DNA of 64,000 bases, from the NCBI RefSeq assembly GCF_000526375.1, contig NZ_JAFY01000002.1:992001-1056000 (forward strand). The letters are read 5' to 3'. The translations under genes were made by a program, and so were the position numbers. Positions within the stretch are counted from its first letter, which is position 1, and each line of letters starts with the position of its first letter. The notes beneath the pieces are model-generated. The model ran no database searches. It worked only from the letters and a program-made list of their open reading frames with translations, and was not told where the DNA came from. The stretch is from Aminiphilus circumscriptus DSM 16581 (GTDB lineage: Bacteria; Synergistota; Synergistia; Synergistales; Aminiphilaceae). Positions 55,925-64,000 of this stretch are shown piece by piece.

Positions 55925-56473
55925 ATGGGGAAGGCGAAGGACAAGAGTGACGACACGCGGAACGACAAGGATGTTTCGACGGAAGAGGCCCTTGGAACGG
56001 CGTGTCCGTCCTCCCGTGACGCCGGGAGGGAGAACGTTTCCCGGAGCGGGACCGGCGAGGCCGCCGGAGACTTTGTCCTGCGCCCCGTGGGAGTGGTGCG
56101 GTCGCCCCTGACGCGCCGGGAGGACTGCCCTCCCCAGGGATTCGAGGGAGCGCCCGCCGCGGAGATCCACCTCGACCCCGCCTTCGCGGAGGGGCTCGAT
56201 GGCATCGAGCCGGGGCAATGGGTGATCGTTCTCACCTGGTTCCACCTCGCCCGGCGGGATCTGCTGCGCGTCCATCCCCGGGGAGACGCGACGCGTCCGC
56301 TTCGGGGCGTCTTCGCCACCCGCTCTCCGGCCCGTCCCAATCCCATCGGCCTGCATCGGGTGGAGGTGCTCTCCCTCGAAGGATGTCGCCTCCGGGTGCG
56401 TCCTCTGGAAGCGCTCTCCGGCACGCCCGTTCTGGACATCAAGCCCGTCCTCGCCGCCTCTCCCGATTTCTGA
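55925..56473 (+). CDS. tRNA (adenine-N6)-methyltransferase TrmO-like (TsaA/YaeB family)
   Basis: ATG 55925 (or GTG 55922) behind AGGAGG; 182 residues. After a ~45-residue low-complexity, charged N-terminus comes the UPF0066/TsaA beta-barrel: LRPVGVVRSPLTRREDCPPQG, GQWVIVLTWFHLARRD, and the SAM-site signature FATRSPARPNPIGLHRVEVL. The known E. coli member methylates t6A37 of tRNAThr. The C-terminal domain of E. coli TrmO is absent; shorter versions are common. Lies between the dehydratase activase and its probable partner, but the link is probably accidental. Confidence 0.85.
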   Translation: MGKAKDKSDDTRNDKDVSTEEALGTACPSSRDAGRENVSRSGTGEAAGDFVLRPVGVVRSPLTRREDCPPQGFEGAPAAEIHLDPAFAEGLDGIEPGQWVIVLTWFHLARRDLLRVHPRGDATRPLRGVFATRSPARPNPIGLHRVEVLSLEGCRLRVRPLEALSGTPVLDIKPVLAASPDF

Positions 56474-56980
56474 AGCCCGCTTCGGACCGCCGCGATCGTC
56501 GGGTCGGATTCGGAGTGGCACCCTCGTTCGTCGCGGTCCAGACCTGCTCGTGTCGCTTTGCCCGCAGCGATGCCCTCCGTTCTGCCGCTCTTTTCTGTGG
56601 AACCTCTGCACAAAGCGTTGCGTGCGTTCTGCCTGCGCAAAAAGGGTTTCATGGTGTTCGGCGGCCGTCTGCGGCGATTAGCCGCACTTTTCCAGGAGTG
56701 CCTTTTTGTGTTCGAGCGACAGGCCCATGCCTGAGGTAGCGGGGAGGGGCTGGGCTCCAGCCACGCCTCGGAGATTTCGACGCACAGTGCCCGTATCAGG
56801 CGCTGACATGCCTCCGCCATATGCATCGTTTGTAGCGGTTCGGACCGTCCGGACCTCGCGCAGTGGAAAGCCCTTTGTCCGTCACGAGAAGCCCGCCTGT
56901 CCTTTTCGCGCCGCCGGTTTCGTGCTATGCTTTTATGCAATACTCTGTATTCCAAAACGTGCGAGGGGGGGAATGGAAAC

Positions 56981-58261
56981 ATGGCGGACTATCACGGCAT
57001 GTGGCAGGGGCTCGGCATGGACCTGGAGACGCACGACAAGCTCTGCGACGCGCTTCCGGCTCTGTTCGGGGAGGCTTTCCTCGAACAAAAGAACCGCCCG
57101 GCGGGGATGGACTACTACAACATGGTCATCGCCGAGGTGCATGGCCTGCGGATTGCGGAGCTTCTCGCCCACAAGGAGCAGGGGGGCAAGGTGGTGGGGT
57201 CCTTCTGCATCTATGTTCCGGAGGAGATCGTCCTCGCCCTGGAGGGAATTCTCGTGGGGCTCTGCGCGGGATCTCGGTTCTGGGTGCCCGCGGGCGAGGC
57301 GGTGCTGCCCCGCAACCTCTGCGCGCTCATCAAGGCGGGCCTGGGAGCCAAACTGTCCAAAACCTGTCCCTACTTCCAGTCCGTGGATCTCATCGTGGGA
57401 GAGAACACCTGCGACGGCAAGAAGAAGGCCTGGGAGATTCTGGGGGACTACGCACCCCTGTACGTCATGGACATGCCCAATCGCAAAAGCCCGGCGGGTT
57501 TCACCCTCTTCCGGGAGGAACTCGGCGCCCTGGCCCGGCGTCTGGAGGAGCTGACGGGAAAAACGCTCACCGCCGAGGGCCTGCTTCGGGGATGTGCGCT
57601 GGTGGACCGGAAACGGCGGGTTCTCGACCGCCTCTACGCCCTGCGCAAGGCCGATCCCGTGCCCCTCTCCGGTCGGGACGCGTTGCTTGTGAGCCAGATC
57701 GCCTTCTACGACGATCCCGAGCGGTTCATCGCCCAGACGGAAGCCCTTGCGGCGGAGTGCGAAGCCCGGGTTGCCAGGGGTGAGGGCGTCTTTCCCAAGG
57801 GAGCGCCGCGGATCCTCGTGACGGGAACGCCCATCGTGGTGCCCAACTGGAAGTTCCATACCATCGCCGAGACGAGCGGCCTCGCCGTGGTGGTGGAGGA
57901 GAACTGCACGGGCACCCGCTACTTCGAGCAGAAGGTGGCCCTTCCCGAGACGAAGGACGTGTCCTCCCTCCTCGACGCGCTGGCCCACCGCTATTTCGAC
58001 GGCATCAATTGCGCCTGTTTCTCCCCCAACGAAGCGCGCCTCGACGACGTGGTGCGCCTTGCCCGGGAATACCGCGCCGACGGCGTGGTGAACCTTTCCC
58101 TGAGCTTCTGCACTACCTACCAGGTGGAGGAAGAGCGCCTCCGGAAGCGCCTCGCCGCCGAGGGGATCCCCTTTCTCTCCCTGGAGACGGACTACGCGCC
58201 GGGCGACGAAGAGCAGCTCAAGACCCGCATCGAAGCCTTCGGCGAGAGCCTGCGCCGCTAG
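56981..58261 (+). CDS. 2-hydroxyacyl-CoA dehydratase D-component-type protein (YjiM/HgdB family)
   Basis: ATG 56981 behind GCGAGGGGGGG; 426 residues. HgdB-like fold with a repeated Rossmann-type core: GKVVGSFCIYVPEEIVLALEG, TCPYFQSVDLIVGENTCDGK and CACFSPNEARLDD with GVVNLSLSFCTTYQ, containing Cys residues that may bind [4Fe-4S]. Only one subunit is present, as in the YjiM/YjiL pair, rather than the usual HgdA-HgdB heterodimer. The activase at 55010 is the probable electron donor. Substrate unknown; relatives dehydrate 2-hydroxyacyl-CoA or act on disulfides. The 507 bases upstream (56474-56980) contain no gene that I can support. Confidence 0.85.
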   Translation: MADYHGMWQGLGMDLETHDKLCDALPALFGEAFLEQKNRPAGMDYYNMVIAEVHGLRIAELLAHKEQGGKVVGSFCIYVPEEIVLALEGILVGLCAGSRFWVPAGEAVLPRNLCALIKAGLGAKLSKTCPYFQSVDLIVGENTCDGKKKAWEILGDYAPLYVMDMPNRKSPAGFTLFREELGALARRLEELTGKTLTAEGLLRGCALVDRKRRVLDRLYALRKADPVPLSGRDALLVSQIAFYDDPERFIAQTEALAAECEARVARGEGVFPKGAPRILVTGTPIVVPNWKFHTIAETSGLAVVVEENCTGTRYFEQKVALPETKDVSSLLDALAHRYFDGINCACFSPNEARLDDVVRLAREYRADGVVNLSLSFCTTYQVEEERLRKRLAAEGIPFLSLETDYAPGDEEQLKTRIEAFGESLRR

Positions 58262-58280
58262 CGGCGCGTCGCGGCGAACC

Positions 58281-58514
58281 GTGCCTCCTCCGTCCGTTCC
58301 GTGGGTTTACGCGCTCTTCGTCACCGCCTCGGACGGCATGCGTCTCGCGGCTGAACTGAAGCGGCGCGGCACGACGTGCACCCTCTGCCCCACGCCGCGC
58401 CATCTCTCCAGAAGCTGCGGCCTCGCCCTCCGCTTTGCTCCGGAGGACGAGGCCGCGGTGCGCGCCGCCGCATCCTCCGTCGCCGTCGAGGCCCGGTACG
58501 TGCGGGAAAAATAA
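58281..58514 (+). CDS. DUF3343 small protein (putative Se/S carrier)
   Basis: 77 residues from GTG 58281, 19 bases after the dehydratase-like gene, without an obvious ribosome site. The core matches DUF3343: ALFVTASDGMRLAAELKRRG, then CTLCPTPRHLSRSCGLALRF with the invariant Cys-Pro-Thr-Pro-Arg and Ser-Cys-Gly-Leu. This family is found beside selenium and sulfur-transfer genes and HgdB-like proteins, and the two Cys are thought to carry S or Se. Context here suggests a link with the upstream dehydratase-type protein (inference). Confidence 0.75.
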   Translation: MPPPSVPWVYALFVTASDGMRLAAELKRRGTTCTLCPTPRHLSRSCGLALRFAPEDEAAVRAAASSVAVEARYVREK

Positions 58515-58547
58515 ATTGCTTGCAGCACCTATTTGCTGACCGGATAG

Positions 58548-59450
58548 TTCACTCCCCAGAGCGCCGCTGCCGCGGCGCTCTGCATCACCGCTCTCCTTCT
58601 CGCCCGGCAGGGCAAAACCCTCGTCGTCACAGAGGATCCGGTGCACCTCCATTTCCAGCAGACGCTGCGCCTCGCCGGGGCGGAGCTGTACCCCCTCTCC
58701 GTGGATGAAGCGGGACTACGCACGGACGAACTGCCCCGGAACGTTCGCCCCGGAGCGGTCTTCCTCACTCCCTCGCACCAGTTTCCCCTGGGAGGGACCC
58801 TCTCCGTCCAGCGGCGCATCGACCTCGTCGCCTACGCGGCGGCCACGGAATGTCTCCTCATCGAGGACGACTACGAGAGCGAGTTCCGCTTCGAAGGGCT
58901 GCCCGTGAGTTCCCTTCGGGAGCTTGCCCCGTCCGCGACGGTGTACATCGGCTCCTTCAGCAAGATTCTCTCCCCCGCCCTCCGCCTGGGCTACGCCATC
59001 GTTCCGGCGCACCTCGGGGAGGTCTTCCGGCGGATCAAGTACGACGTGAGCAACCACACCTCCTCGGTGGAGCAGCGGATCGTGGCGGACCTGCTCGACG
59101 AGGGAGTGGTGGAGCGACACATCGCCCGGATGAAACGCTTCTATCGGGAGGGACGAAAGCGGCTCGTCCGAAACCTGGCCGACGCCTTTCCCGGGCGGCA
59201 CGAGATCAGGAGTGCCGGGGCCGGGGCCGGGTTGCACCTGGTGGTACGCTTTCCCGGCCTCGTCTTCGACGCGGAGCGTTGTTCCCGCATCGAGGCCAGG
59301 GGTGTGCGGATCCATCCCGTGGAGGGGCACGCGATTCGCAAGGGGCATTACGGGGAGTGGGTCATCCTCGGCTACGGCAACCTTTCCTTCGATGCCATGG
59401 ACGAGGGTGTCGCACGTCTTCGGGCCGCCCTGGACGCGGAGATGGCCTGA
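58548..59450 (+). pseudogene. MocR-family regulator remnant (DNA-binding domain lost)
   Basis: The frame enters at TPQSAAAALCITALLLARQG, within the aminotransferase-like domain, right after an in-frame TAG; the N-terminal ~140 residues including the winged helix are absent. The rest is well preserved: VFLTPSHQFPLGGTLSVQRR, LIEDDYESEFRFEG, YIGSFSKILSPALRLGYAI (PLP Lys kept) and a normal C-terminus. An internal GTG 58641 could yield a 269-residue fragment. As MocR/PdxR proteins often control pdxST, it may have done so once; pdxST is 12 kb away. Confidence 0.75.
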
Positions 59451-59487
59451 GACGGCGAAAAACAGGAGGCGCGGCGTCACAACAAAA

Positions 59488-59518
59488 CGCCACGGCGGTG
59501 CGGAGCACCGCCGTGGCG
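59488..59518. terminator. Hairpin between convergent units
   Basis: CGCCACGGCGGTG and its exact complement around a CGGAG loop, between the MocR remnant and the nuclease gene. No T run. Confidence 0.55.
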
Positions 59519-59541
59519 GAGAAGTACCGTTTCGTTCCGAG

Positions 59542-60579
59542 CTATTTGGTTCGATACTCGCGGAGACGCGTGTGCGTCACGAGTCGGTCGAGTGTCTTGA
59601 GCGTGAAAACCTTGCCTCGTGTCGCGAGGAGCATCTTTTTCATGTCTTCCCTTCTGACACCGAAGCCTCGGCCGCCAATGCACGCGATGACCTCGAATTT
59701 CGGGTCGTTCGGATCTCGACCCAAGATGCTCAGCTCGCCGAGATGTTGTATGCGAGTGACCTTGTCGCGGGCCGTGCCGTCGTCCTCGGTGATCTTCGCT
59801 TCGATGACGACCTTGGGAGCAAATTCGTCCGGGATGACGAAATCTGGAGTTTGGTCGAATCCGGGGAGCCTCTCGGCTCTCTTGGTTTTTCGGAAGCTGA
59901 TGCCCTTGGCGGTGAGAACTCCTTCGATGGCGGATTCAAGGCCGTCTCCGACCAGCTCGCTCACGGAATCACGATGTCCCGCGAAGGGTCTTCCCAAAAA
60001 ACGTTCATAGAGCAACATGGCATAGGGTGCGCCAAGATCGGCGAGAGTGCCGACGCTTTCCGCGCCGTGTTTTGTGTCGGCTTTGTCAAGGCGATGAAGG
60101 TGCTCCCCGTCAACGTCGGGTGCCCCCGTTTCGATCAAGCGACACGCTGTCTCCACAAGCGCTTCAATTCGTGCCGACGTTCCTTCGGAGAGGTTGAGCG
60201 GTTCGGTGGGGCGCATTCTGATTTTTCGGTCGAGAGTGCGAATGAATCCCTGGGGTGTCGAAACGCCCGTTCTTTGCGAGGTCACGTATCCCCATTCTGG
60301 GGGCGTGAAGCCGAGCATGGTACGCAAGACGAGAAAAGCGAGTGGAATCCGAAGGACCGCAGAGAGAACCTTCTCTGTCGAAAAGTTCCGAAAACCGGAT
60401 GTGGCGCTTTTCAATGCCTCGTATCCTTCGCTGAAGACAGGATAGGTGATGAATCCCGTCCCTTTGGGCATGACGAGAAACTCTGATTCGAGGCATGAAA
60501 AAACGGCGTCCACGTAGCTTTCAGGGTTCTGCAGCAGCTCCTCCGGGGTTGCTTCAAAAGGAAATGTCGGTGTCGTCAT
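59542..60579 (-). CDS. PD-(D/E)xK nuclease-like protein, partner of methyltransferase
   Basis: ATG 60579 with AAGGAGC upstream; 345 residues; the start overlaps the methyltransferase end by 26 bases. The C-terminal half has the signature of restriction-endonuclease-like cores: DGLESAIEGVLTAKGISF (helix with Glu216), FDQTPDFVIP (Asp246), VVIEAKIT (Glu260-x-Lys262), then RDKVTRIQHLGEL. The N-terminal half (~1-205) is helical and not recognised; it may read DNA. Codon and base composition differ from the GC-rich neighbours, as does the partner gene. A restriction or repair role beside a methyltransferase is inferred. Confidence 0.7.
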   Translation of the reverse strand: MTTPTFPFEATPEELLQNPESYVDAVFSCLESEFLVMPKGTGFITYPVFSEGYEALKSATSGFRNFSTEKVLSAVLRIPLAFLVLRTMLGFTPPEWGYVTSQRTGVSTPQGFIRTLDRKIRMRPTEPLNLSEGTSARIEALVETACRLIETGAPDVDGEHLHRLDKADTKHGAESVGTLADLGAPYAMLLYERFLGRPFAGHRDSVSELVGDGLESAIEGVLTAKGISFRKTKRAERLPGFDQTPDFVIPDEFAPKVVIEAKITEDDGTARDKVTRIQHLGELSILGRDPNDPKFEVIACIGGRGFGVRREDMKKMLLATRGKVFTLKTLDRLVTHTRLREYRTK

Positions 60580-62770
60580 GGTCGGCTCCTTGTTCATCCG
60601 GTCGCTTCCGGAAAAAGTTTCGTGGTTCGTGGAGACGGGAGAGATTTGCGGTATTGAGGTGAGCCTCCGTGGCCGGAGGGATGCCGAATTGCCGTGTCCA
60701 GGCATCGATGATGCTGAGTTTTTCTTCCGTGTCGATGTGACTGTCCCAGCTTTTTCGAAGGTACCACACCGCGAGCCGGATGAGATGGCCGTAGATGAGA
60801 CATCGCACATCACCCAGCGTCGGCGTGACGCCGCCTTGACGAAGGTGTTCGATGTCCCTTCGGATCAGAGGAAAAAGTTCTTCCGAAGAGTCGGGAAGAC
60901 TGTATCTCGAAACGGTGCCAGTGGTCCGGCAGACGAAGACCGTGTCGATGATCGACGATCCTGTTCCGTTGATGTGGATGGAAGCACCCATCTCCGCGGG
61001 GCAGGGGAGGGAGGCCGAGCAGGTCAGGCCCGCGTCGAGAAGAGCCGCTGCGATGGGGAAATAGGCTTCCAGCGAGTTGTGGTGATAGGTGAAGGCCAGC
61101 GGTGCGCCTGGTTTGAGTGCATAAGCCATACGTCGGAAGACGGCGGAGAGTCCTTCCGCGAAATGGGGTAAGCCTCTTCCTTGCTCCTGGTTTCCTGTCA
61201 ATTCCCTGTCGTGTCGAGTCGATACGGGAGCAAAAAAAGCGCGTTCGGTTCCGACGAGGCGACGGAGCCAGACATAGCAGAAATCAATCAGTTCCGCGTA
61301 TTGGACGTTCCCGAAATAGGGGGGATCGGTGAACACACCATCGAGAGAGGACTCGGGAATATCGAGTTCCGCTGCGTCCATACAGTGGAGAGAGACCTGT
61401 CGTCCCTCCGTGAAAGGTGCGTTTCCACCGGCCATTTCAATCTTTTCCCCGGTGATGGAAACCGTTTCTTTGTTGCGTCCCCGGTGGCGGATTTCGAAGG
61501 GGGTGAAACAATAGGTCTTTGCCTTGCGGTATTTCTCAATGATGTTTCTCCATCCCCCGCTGCCGATGCAGGATTCCTTCGCTTGGGCGGAAATCCCCAG
61601 GATGTTTGATTCGCACTGAACCAGTCCCACCGGAAAACCGTGTACCGAGAAGATGTCAAGGGACTTCAACGCCGACGTGTCGTACCGACAGAGCATGTTC
61701 TGATAGCGCAGGAGATCCGAAAGATTTGTGGCCAGTGCGTTTCGAAGGGGCGGGTCGGTGACCGCCGCGATGTATCTGGCCGAGAGTTCGAGGCCGAGCA
61801 ACTGGCGGGCATTGAACATTTCCCGGTAGTGTCGATACCCCCAGCGGTGAAGACGGTTCGTTTCGTCCCCGGGTGGAATGGTGTCGTCCGGGACAAAGCG
61901 GGGGGATATCTTTCGCCACCGATCTTCACACTCTTCGAGACGGGAAAGATCTTGCTGGTCCGGGCTCTTGAAGAACCGGCCGGCATGTCCTGGCTTGCAG
62001 GCAGGACAGTGGTATTCGAGAGCGAAGAGACGATGAGAGGGGGGATTCGTCGCGTCCTGGGAAAACGAATTCCTGTCTCCGCAATGGGCACATTCGAAAG
62101 TGTTGCGGTGAGTCGTTCCCTTTGTGGAAAGCCTTTCGCCGCAATGAATGCAGTGTCCCGGTTCGTTGCGGTCGGCTGTCTCCGTCAGTTTTCCGCAGAC
62201 GGAGCAGACGAAGACGTTTTTGGGATGCCGAGCGTTTCCGGCGAGGAGATAGCCGGGAAACAAGTCGGTCACCTTGCCACAGGTGCGGCAGGAGGCGGTT
62301 TTTACCCAGAGAAAATACTTTACATGCGCCTCCTCGTTGCCGCAGAGAGTGCATCGGGTGCGGTAGAGATGGCCGACTTCATCCTCAAGATGCAGAAGGA
62401 GGTCGCGTGCGGCATCCGCATAGGCCGCGAGGTCGAGAAACGCCATTTCCTGCTCCACGATCCAACAGGACATGGGGTTGATGTCGCAGCCTGTGGTGTT
62501 ACATCCGATTCTGTTCGCTTCCAAAAGGGGTGTGCCGCCGCCCATGAAAGGGTCGGCGATGTTCAGTTCGTGAAACTTGTGCGGGGCGTAGAACGTCTCT
62601 CTCAAAGGGTTGCCGGCGAACTCCGCCAGCATAAGGCCCCGAAACAGTGTTCCCGGTCGCCGGGCAAACCATTTGTGAACTGCAATGATCGGTCTGTAGT
62701 TCTGTTGAATCTGTTTTTCCCGTAGTGCAAGGTCTGCGATAAAGGGGATGTCGAAATGCTTTTCAATCAT
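60554..62770 (-). CDS. DUF1156-type DNA methyltransferase with multiple zinc knuckles
   Basis: ATG 62770 behind CAGGAGG; 738 residues. The N-terminus matches DUF1156: REKQIQQNYRPIIAVHKWFARRPGTLFRG (21-49). SAM motif I is IADPFMGGGTPLLEANRIG (71-89). Six CxxC pairs follow (140-143, 161-164, 189-192, 207-210, 227-230, 255-258), i.e. about three zinc ribbons inserted between motif I and the catalytic DPPY (482-485, in VFTDPPYFGNVQYAELIDF). Motif I before DPPY is the order of the alpha/gamma N6-adenine (or N4-cytosine) classes. Base modified is unknown. It is less GC-rich than its surroundings, suggesting transfer. Confidence 0.82.
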   Translation of the reverse strand: MIEKHFDIPFIADLALREKQIQQNYRPIIAVHKWFARRPGTLFRGLMLAEFAGNPLRETFYAPHKFHELNIADPFMGGGTPLLEANRIGCNTTGCDINPMSCWIVEQEMAFLDLAAYADAARDLLLHLEDEVGHLYRTRCTLCGNEEAHVKYFLWVKTASCRTCGKVTDLFPGYLLAGNARHPKNVFVCSVCGKLTETADRNEPGHCIHCGERLSTKGTTHRNTFECAHCGDRNSFSQDATNPPSHRLFALEYHCPACKPGHAGRFFKSPDQQDLSRLEECEDRWRKISPRFVPDDTIPPGDETNRLHRWGYRHYREMFNARQLLGLELSARYIAAVTDPPLRNALATNLSDLLRYQNMLCRYDTSALKSLDIFSVHGFPVGLVQCESNILGISAQAKESCIGSGGWRNIIEKYRKAKTYCFTPFEIRHRGRNKETVSITGEKIEMAGGNAPFTEGRQVSLHCMDAAELDIPESSLDGVFTDPPYFGNVQYAELIDFCYVWLRRLVGTERAFFAPVSTRHDRELTGNQEQGRGLPHFAEGLSAVFRRMAYALKPGAPLAFTYHHNSLEAYFPIAAALLDAGLTCSASLPCPAEMGASIHINGTGSSIIDTVFVCRTTGTVSRYSLPDSSEELFPLIRRDIEHLRQGGVTPTLGDVRCLIYGHLIRLAVWYLRKSWDSHIDTEEKLSIIDAWTRQFGIPPATEAHLNTANLSRLHEPRNFFRKRPDEQGADHDDTDISF

Positions 62771-62884
62771 CGAGGGCCTCCTGAATGTCGTGTTCGGCGG
62801 GTCCACTGCGTTCGGGAAGGATCATAACACGAATTTCAGAGCCCCCGCGGTGTGTCGCGTTCGGAGGGATGCCGTCCGTTTCCG

Positions 62885-64000
62885 CTATCCCACAAGCCAG
62901 AGCGCGAGGCCGGGATAGCGGATGAGCAGGGCGATCATGACGAAGAGCATGGCCACGAAGGGGATGATCCAGACCGCGAGGTCGGAGATGGAACCCCGCT
63001 GGCGCACGCCCTGGATGACGTAGAGGTTCAGCCCCACCGGTGGAGTGATGAGCGCCATCTGGATCAGGAGGATGAGGAGAATGCCAAACCAGATGGGGTC
63101 GTAGCCCAGGCTTTGGATGATGGGGTGCACCACGGGAATGGTGAGTACCATGAGCGAGAGGGTCTCGATGAAGAATCCAAGAACCACGTACATGGCGATG
63201 ATGATCATAAGGGTGACGAAGGGCGTCATGCCCAGGCTGCCCACGAGCTGGGTGATCTGCTGGGAGAGTCCCAGGAAGACGAGGATGAAGTTCAGGAAGT
63301 TCGCCGCCAGAAGGATGAGCATGATCATGCCCGTGGTTTTCATGGTGCCCTTCATGGAATCCACGAGAATCTGCCAGGAGATCCTCCGGTACCACAGGGC
63401 GATGAAGAACGCCGCGAGCACCCCCAGCGCCGCCGATTCAGTGGGGGTGGCGAACCCCGTGTAGACCGACCCGATGACCACGGAGAAGATGATCCCCACG
63501 GGGAGGAGGTCTTTCAGGCTGTGCACGCGCTCGCGCCAGGACGTGCTCCGTCGGACGCCGCCCAATTCGGGCTTCACCACGCAGGCTCCCAGGATGAAGA
63601 GCATGAAGAGCACCGTGAGAATCACGCCGGGGACGATGCCCGCCACGAAGAGCTTGGGGATGGACGTGTTGGTCATGAAGCCGTAGACGATCATGTTGAT
63701 CGAGGGAGGGATGAGGATTCCCAGGGTGCCGCCGGAGGCGATGCTGGCGGCGAAGAGGCCGTCGTGGTAGCCGAATTTCTTCGCCTGGGGCATGGCCACG
63801 GTGCCCATGGTGGCCGCGGTGGCCACGCTGGAGCCGGACGTGGCGGCGAAGAGGGCGCAGGTGGCGACATTGGCGTGCATGAGTCCGCCGGGCAGCCCGC
63901 AGAGCCAGGTGTCCACCGCCTTGTAGGTGCGGTCGGCGATGCCCGAATGAACGAGAAACTGACCCAGCAGGATGAAGAGGGGGATTGCAAAGAGGGTGAA
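62885..64000 (-). CDS. TRAP transporter large permease (DctM-like), partial
   Basis: The gene runs off the window end: reading the minus strand from 64000, FTLFAIPLFILLGQFLVHSG continues in frame into DTWLCGLPGGLMHANVATCAL. About 371 codons are seen. Multiple membrane helices with DctM signatures: AATSGSSVATAATMGTVAMP, FAASIASGGTLGILIPPS, ATPTESAALGVLAAFFIALW, and TPPVGLNLYVIQGV. DctM is the proton/sodium-driven channel subunit that works with DctP and DctQ, which would lie outside. The 114 bases between it and the methyltransferase hold no gene. Confidence 0.93.
   Translation of the reverse strand, partial: FTLFAIPLFILLGQFLVHSGIADRTYKAVDTWLCGLPGGLMHANVATCALFAATSGSSVATAATMGTVAMPQAKKFGYHDGLFAASIASGGTLGILIPPSINMIVYGFMTNTSIPKLFVAGIVPGVILTVLFMLFILGACVVKPELGGVRRSTSWRERVHSLKDLLPVGIIFSVVIGSVYTGFATPTESAALGVLAAFFIALWYRRISWQILVDSMKGTMKTTGMIMLILLAANFLNFILVFLGLSQQITQLVGSLGMTPFVTLMIIIAMYVVLGFFIETLSLMVLTIPVVHPIIQSLGYDPIWFGILLILLIQMALITPPVGLNLYVIQGVRQRGSISDLAVWIIPFVAMLFVMIALLIRYPGLALWLVG

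Overview
The window is about 64 kb of GC-rich bacterial chromosome, best explained as a member of the Synergistota (an Aminiphilus-like amino-acid fermenter). Evidence: two secreted proteins end in a Gly-rich, Cys-containing, hydrophobic, Arg-rich tail like the Synergist-CTERM sorting signal (15.4-21.9 kb); genes for amino-acid uptake and catabolism dominate (two LivJ-type and one polar-amino-acid-type binding protein, glutamate dehydrogenase, aminotransferases, M20 peptidases, a 2-hydroxyacyl-CoA dehydratase-type protein with its activase, a TRAP permease); and haem genes are of the siroheme (Ahb) type. The species assignment is inference. No rRNA, tRNA or CRISPR array was seen.

Layout. 0-7 kb: GNAT acetyltransferase, exported von Willebrand A protein, a sensor kinase/OmpR-type regulator pair, a decayed LysE exporter, and an M20 peptidase. 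7-15.3 kb: two near-identical branched-chain amino-acid-type binding proteins bracket an amidohydrolase and an ATC-hydrolase-family protein, then an aminotransferase divergent from a MocR regulator. 15.4-22 kb: papain-like protease and beta-helix surface protein (both with CTERM tails), a cation-efflux pump and proC. 22.3-31.5 kb: glutamate dehydrogenase, a small basic protein, the pyrimidine operon pyrR-B-C-K-D-F-E behind an attenuator leader, and an L,D-transpeptidase. 31.6-37.4 kb: formate-tetrahydrofolate ligase, then ADP-ribosylglycohydrolase-ahbC-ahbD-ahbA-ahbB, with four-base overlaps joining ADP-ribosylglycohydrolase to ahbC, ahbD to ahbA and ahbA to ahbB, and a 24-nt gap between ahbC and ahbD. 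37.6-42 kb: cysteine hydrolase, YibE/F membrane protein, alkaline phosphatase and an IS3 remnant. 42-50.8 kb (very GC-rich): rRNA methyltransferase, pdxS-pdxT, transglutaminase-like protein, an alkylation-repair pair (Ada/AlkA fusion plus Ogt) and an M20 amidohydrolase. 51-59.5 kb: chemoreceptor, binding protein, dehydratase activase, TrmO, dehydratase-type protein and DUF3343. 59.5-62.8 kb: a less GC-rich two-gene methyltransferase/nuclease island. The window ends inside a TRAP large permease.

Themes. The pyr leader combines a near-consensus PyrR-binding hairpin, a 51-codon leader ORF whose Shine-Dalgarno lies in that hairpin and which is translated across a perfect terminator stopping at the pyrR ribosome site: a plausible translation-coupled attenuator. 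The 59.5-62.8 kb pair (DUF1156-type methylase with six CxxC knuckles plus a PD-(D/E)xK-type protein) looks like a compact restriction-modification or defence module. Two copies of a ~105-bp MITE-like repeat with 3-bp target duplications, and at least six truncated or frameshifted genes (LysE, EamA, PNPOx-like, MocR, IS3 orfB, an unknown minus-strand gene), show ongoing rearrangement.
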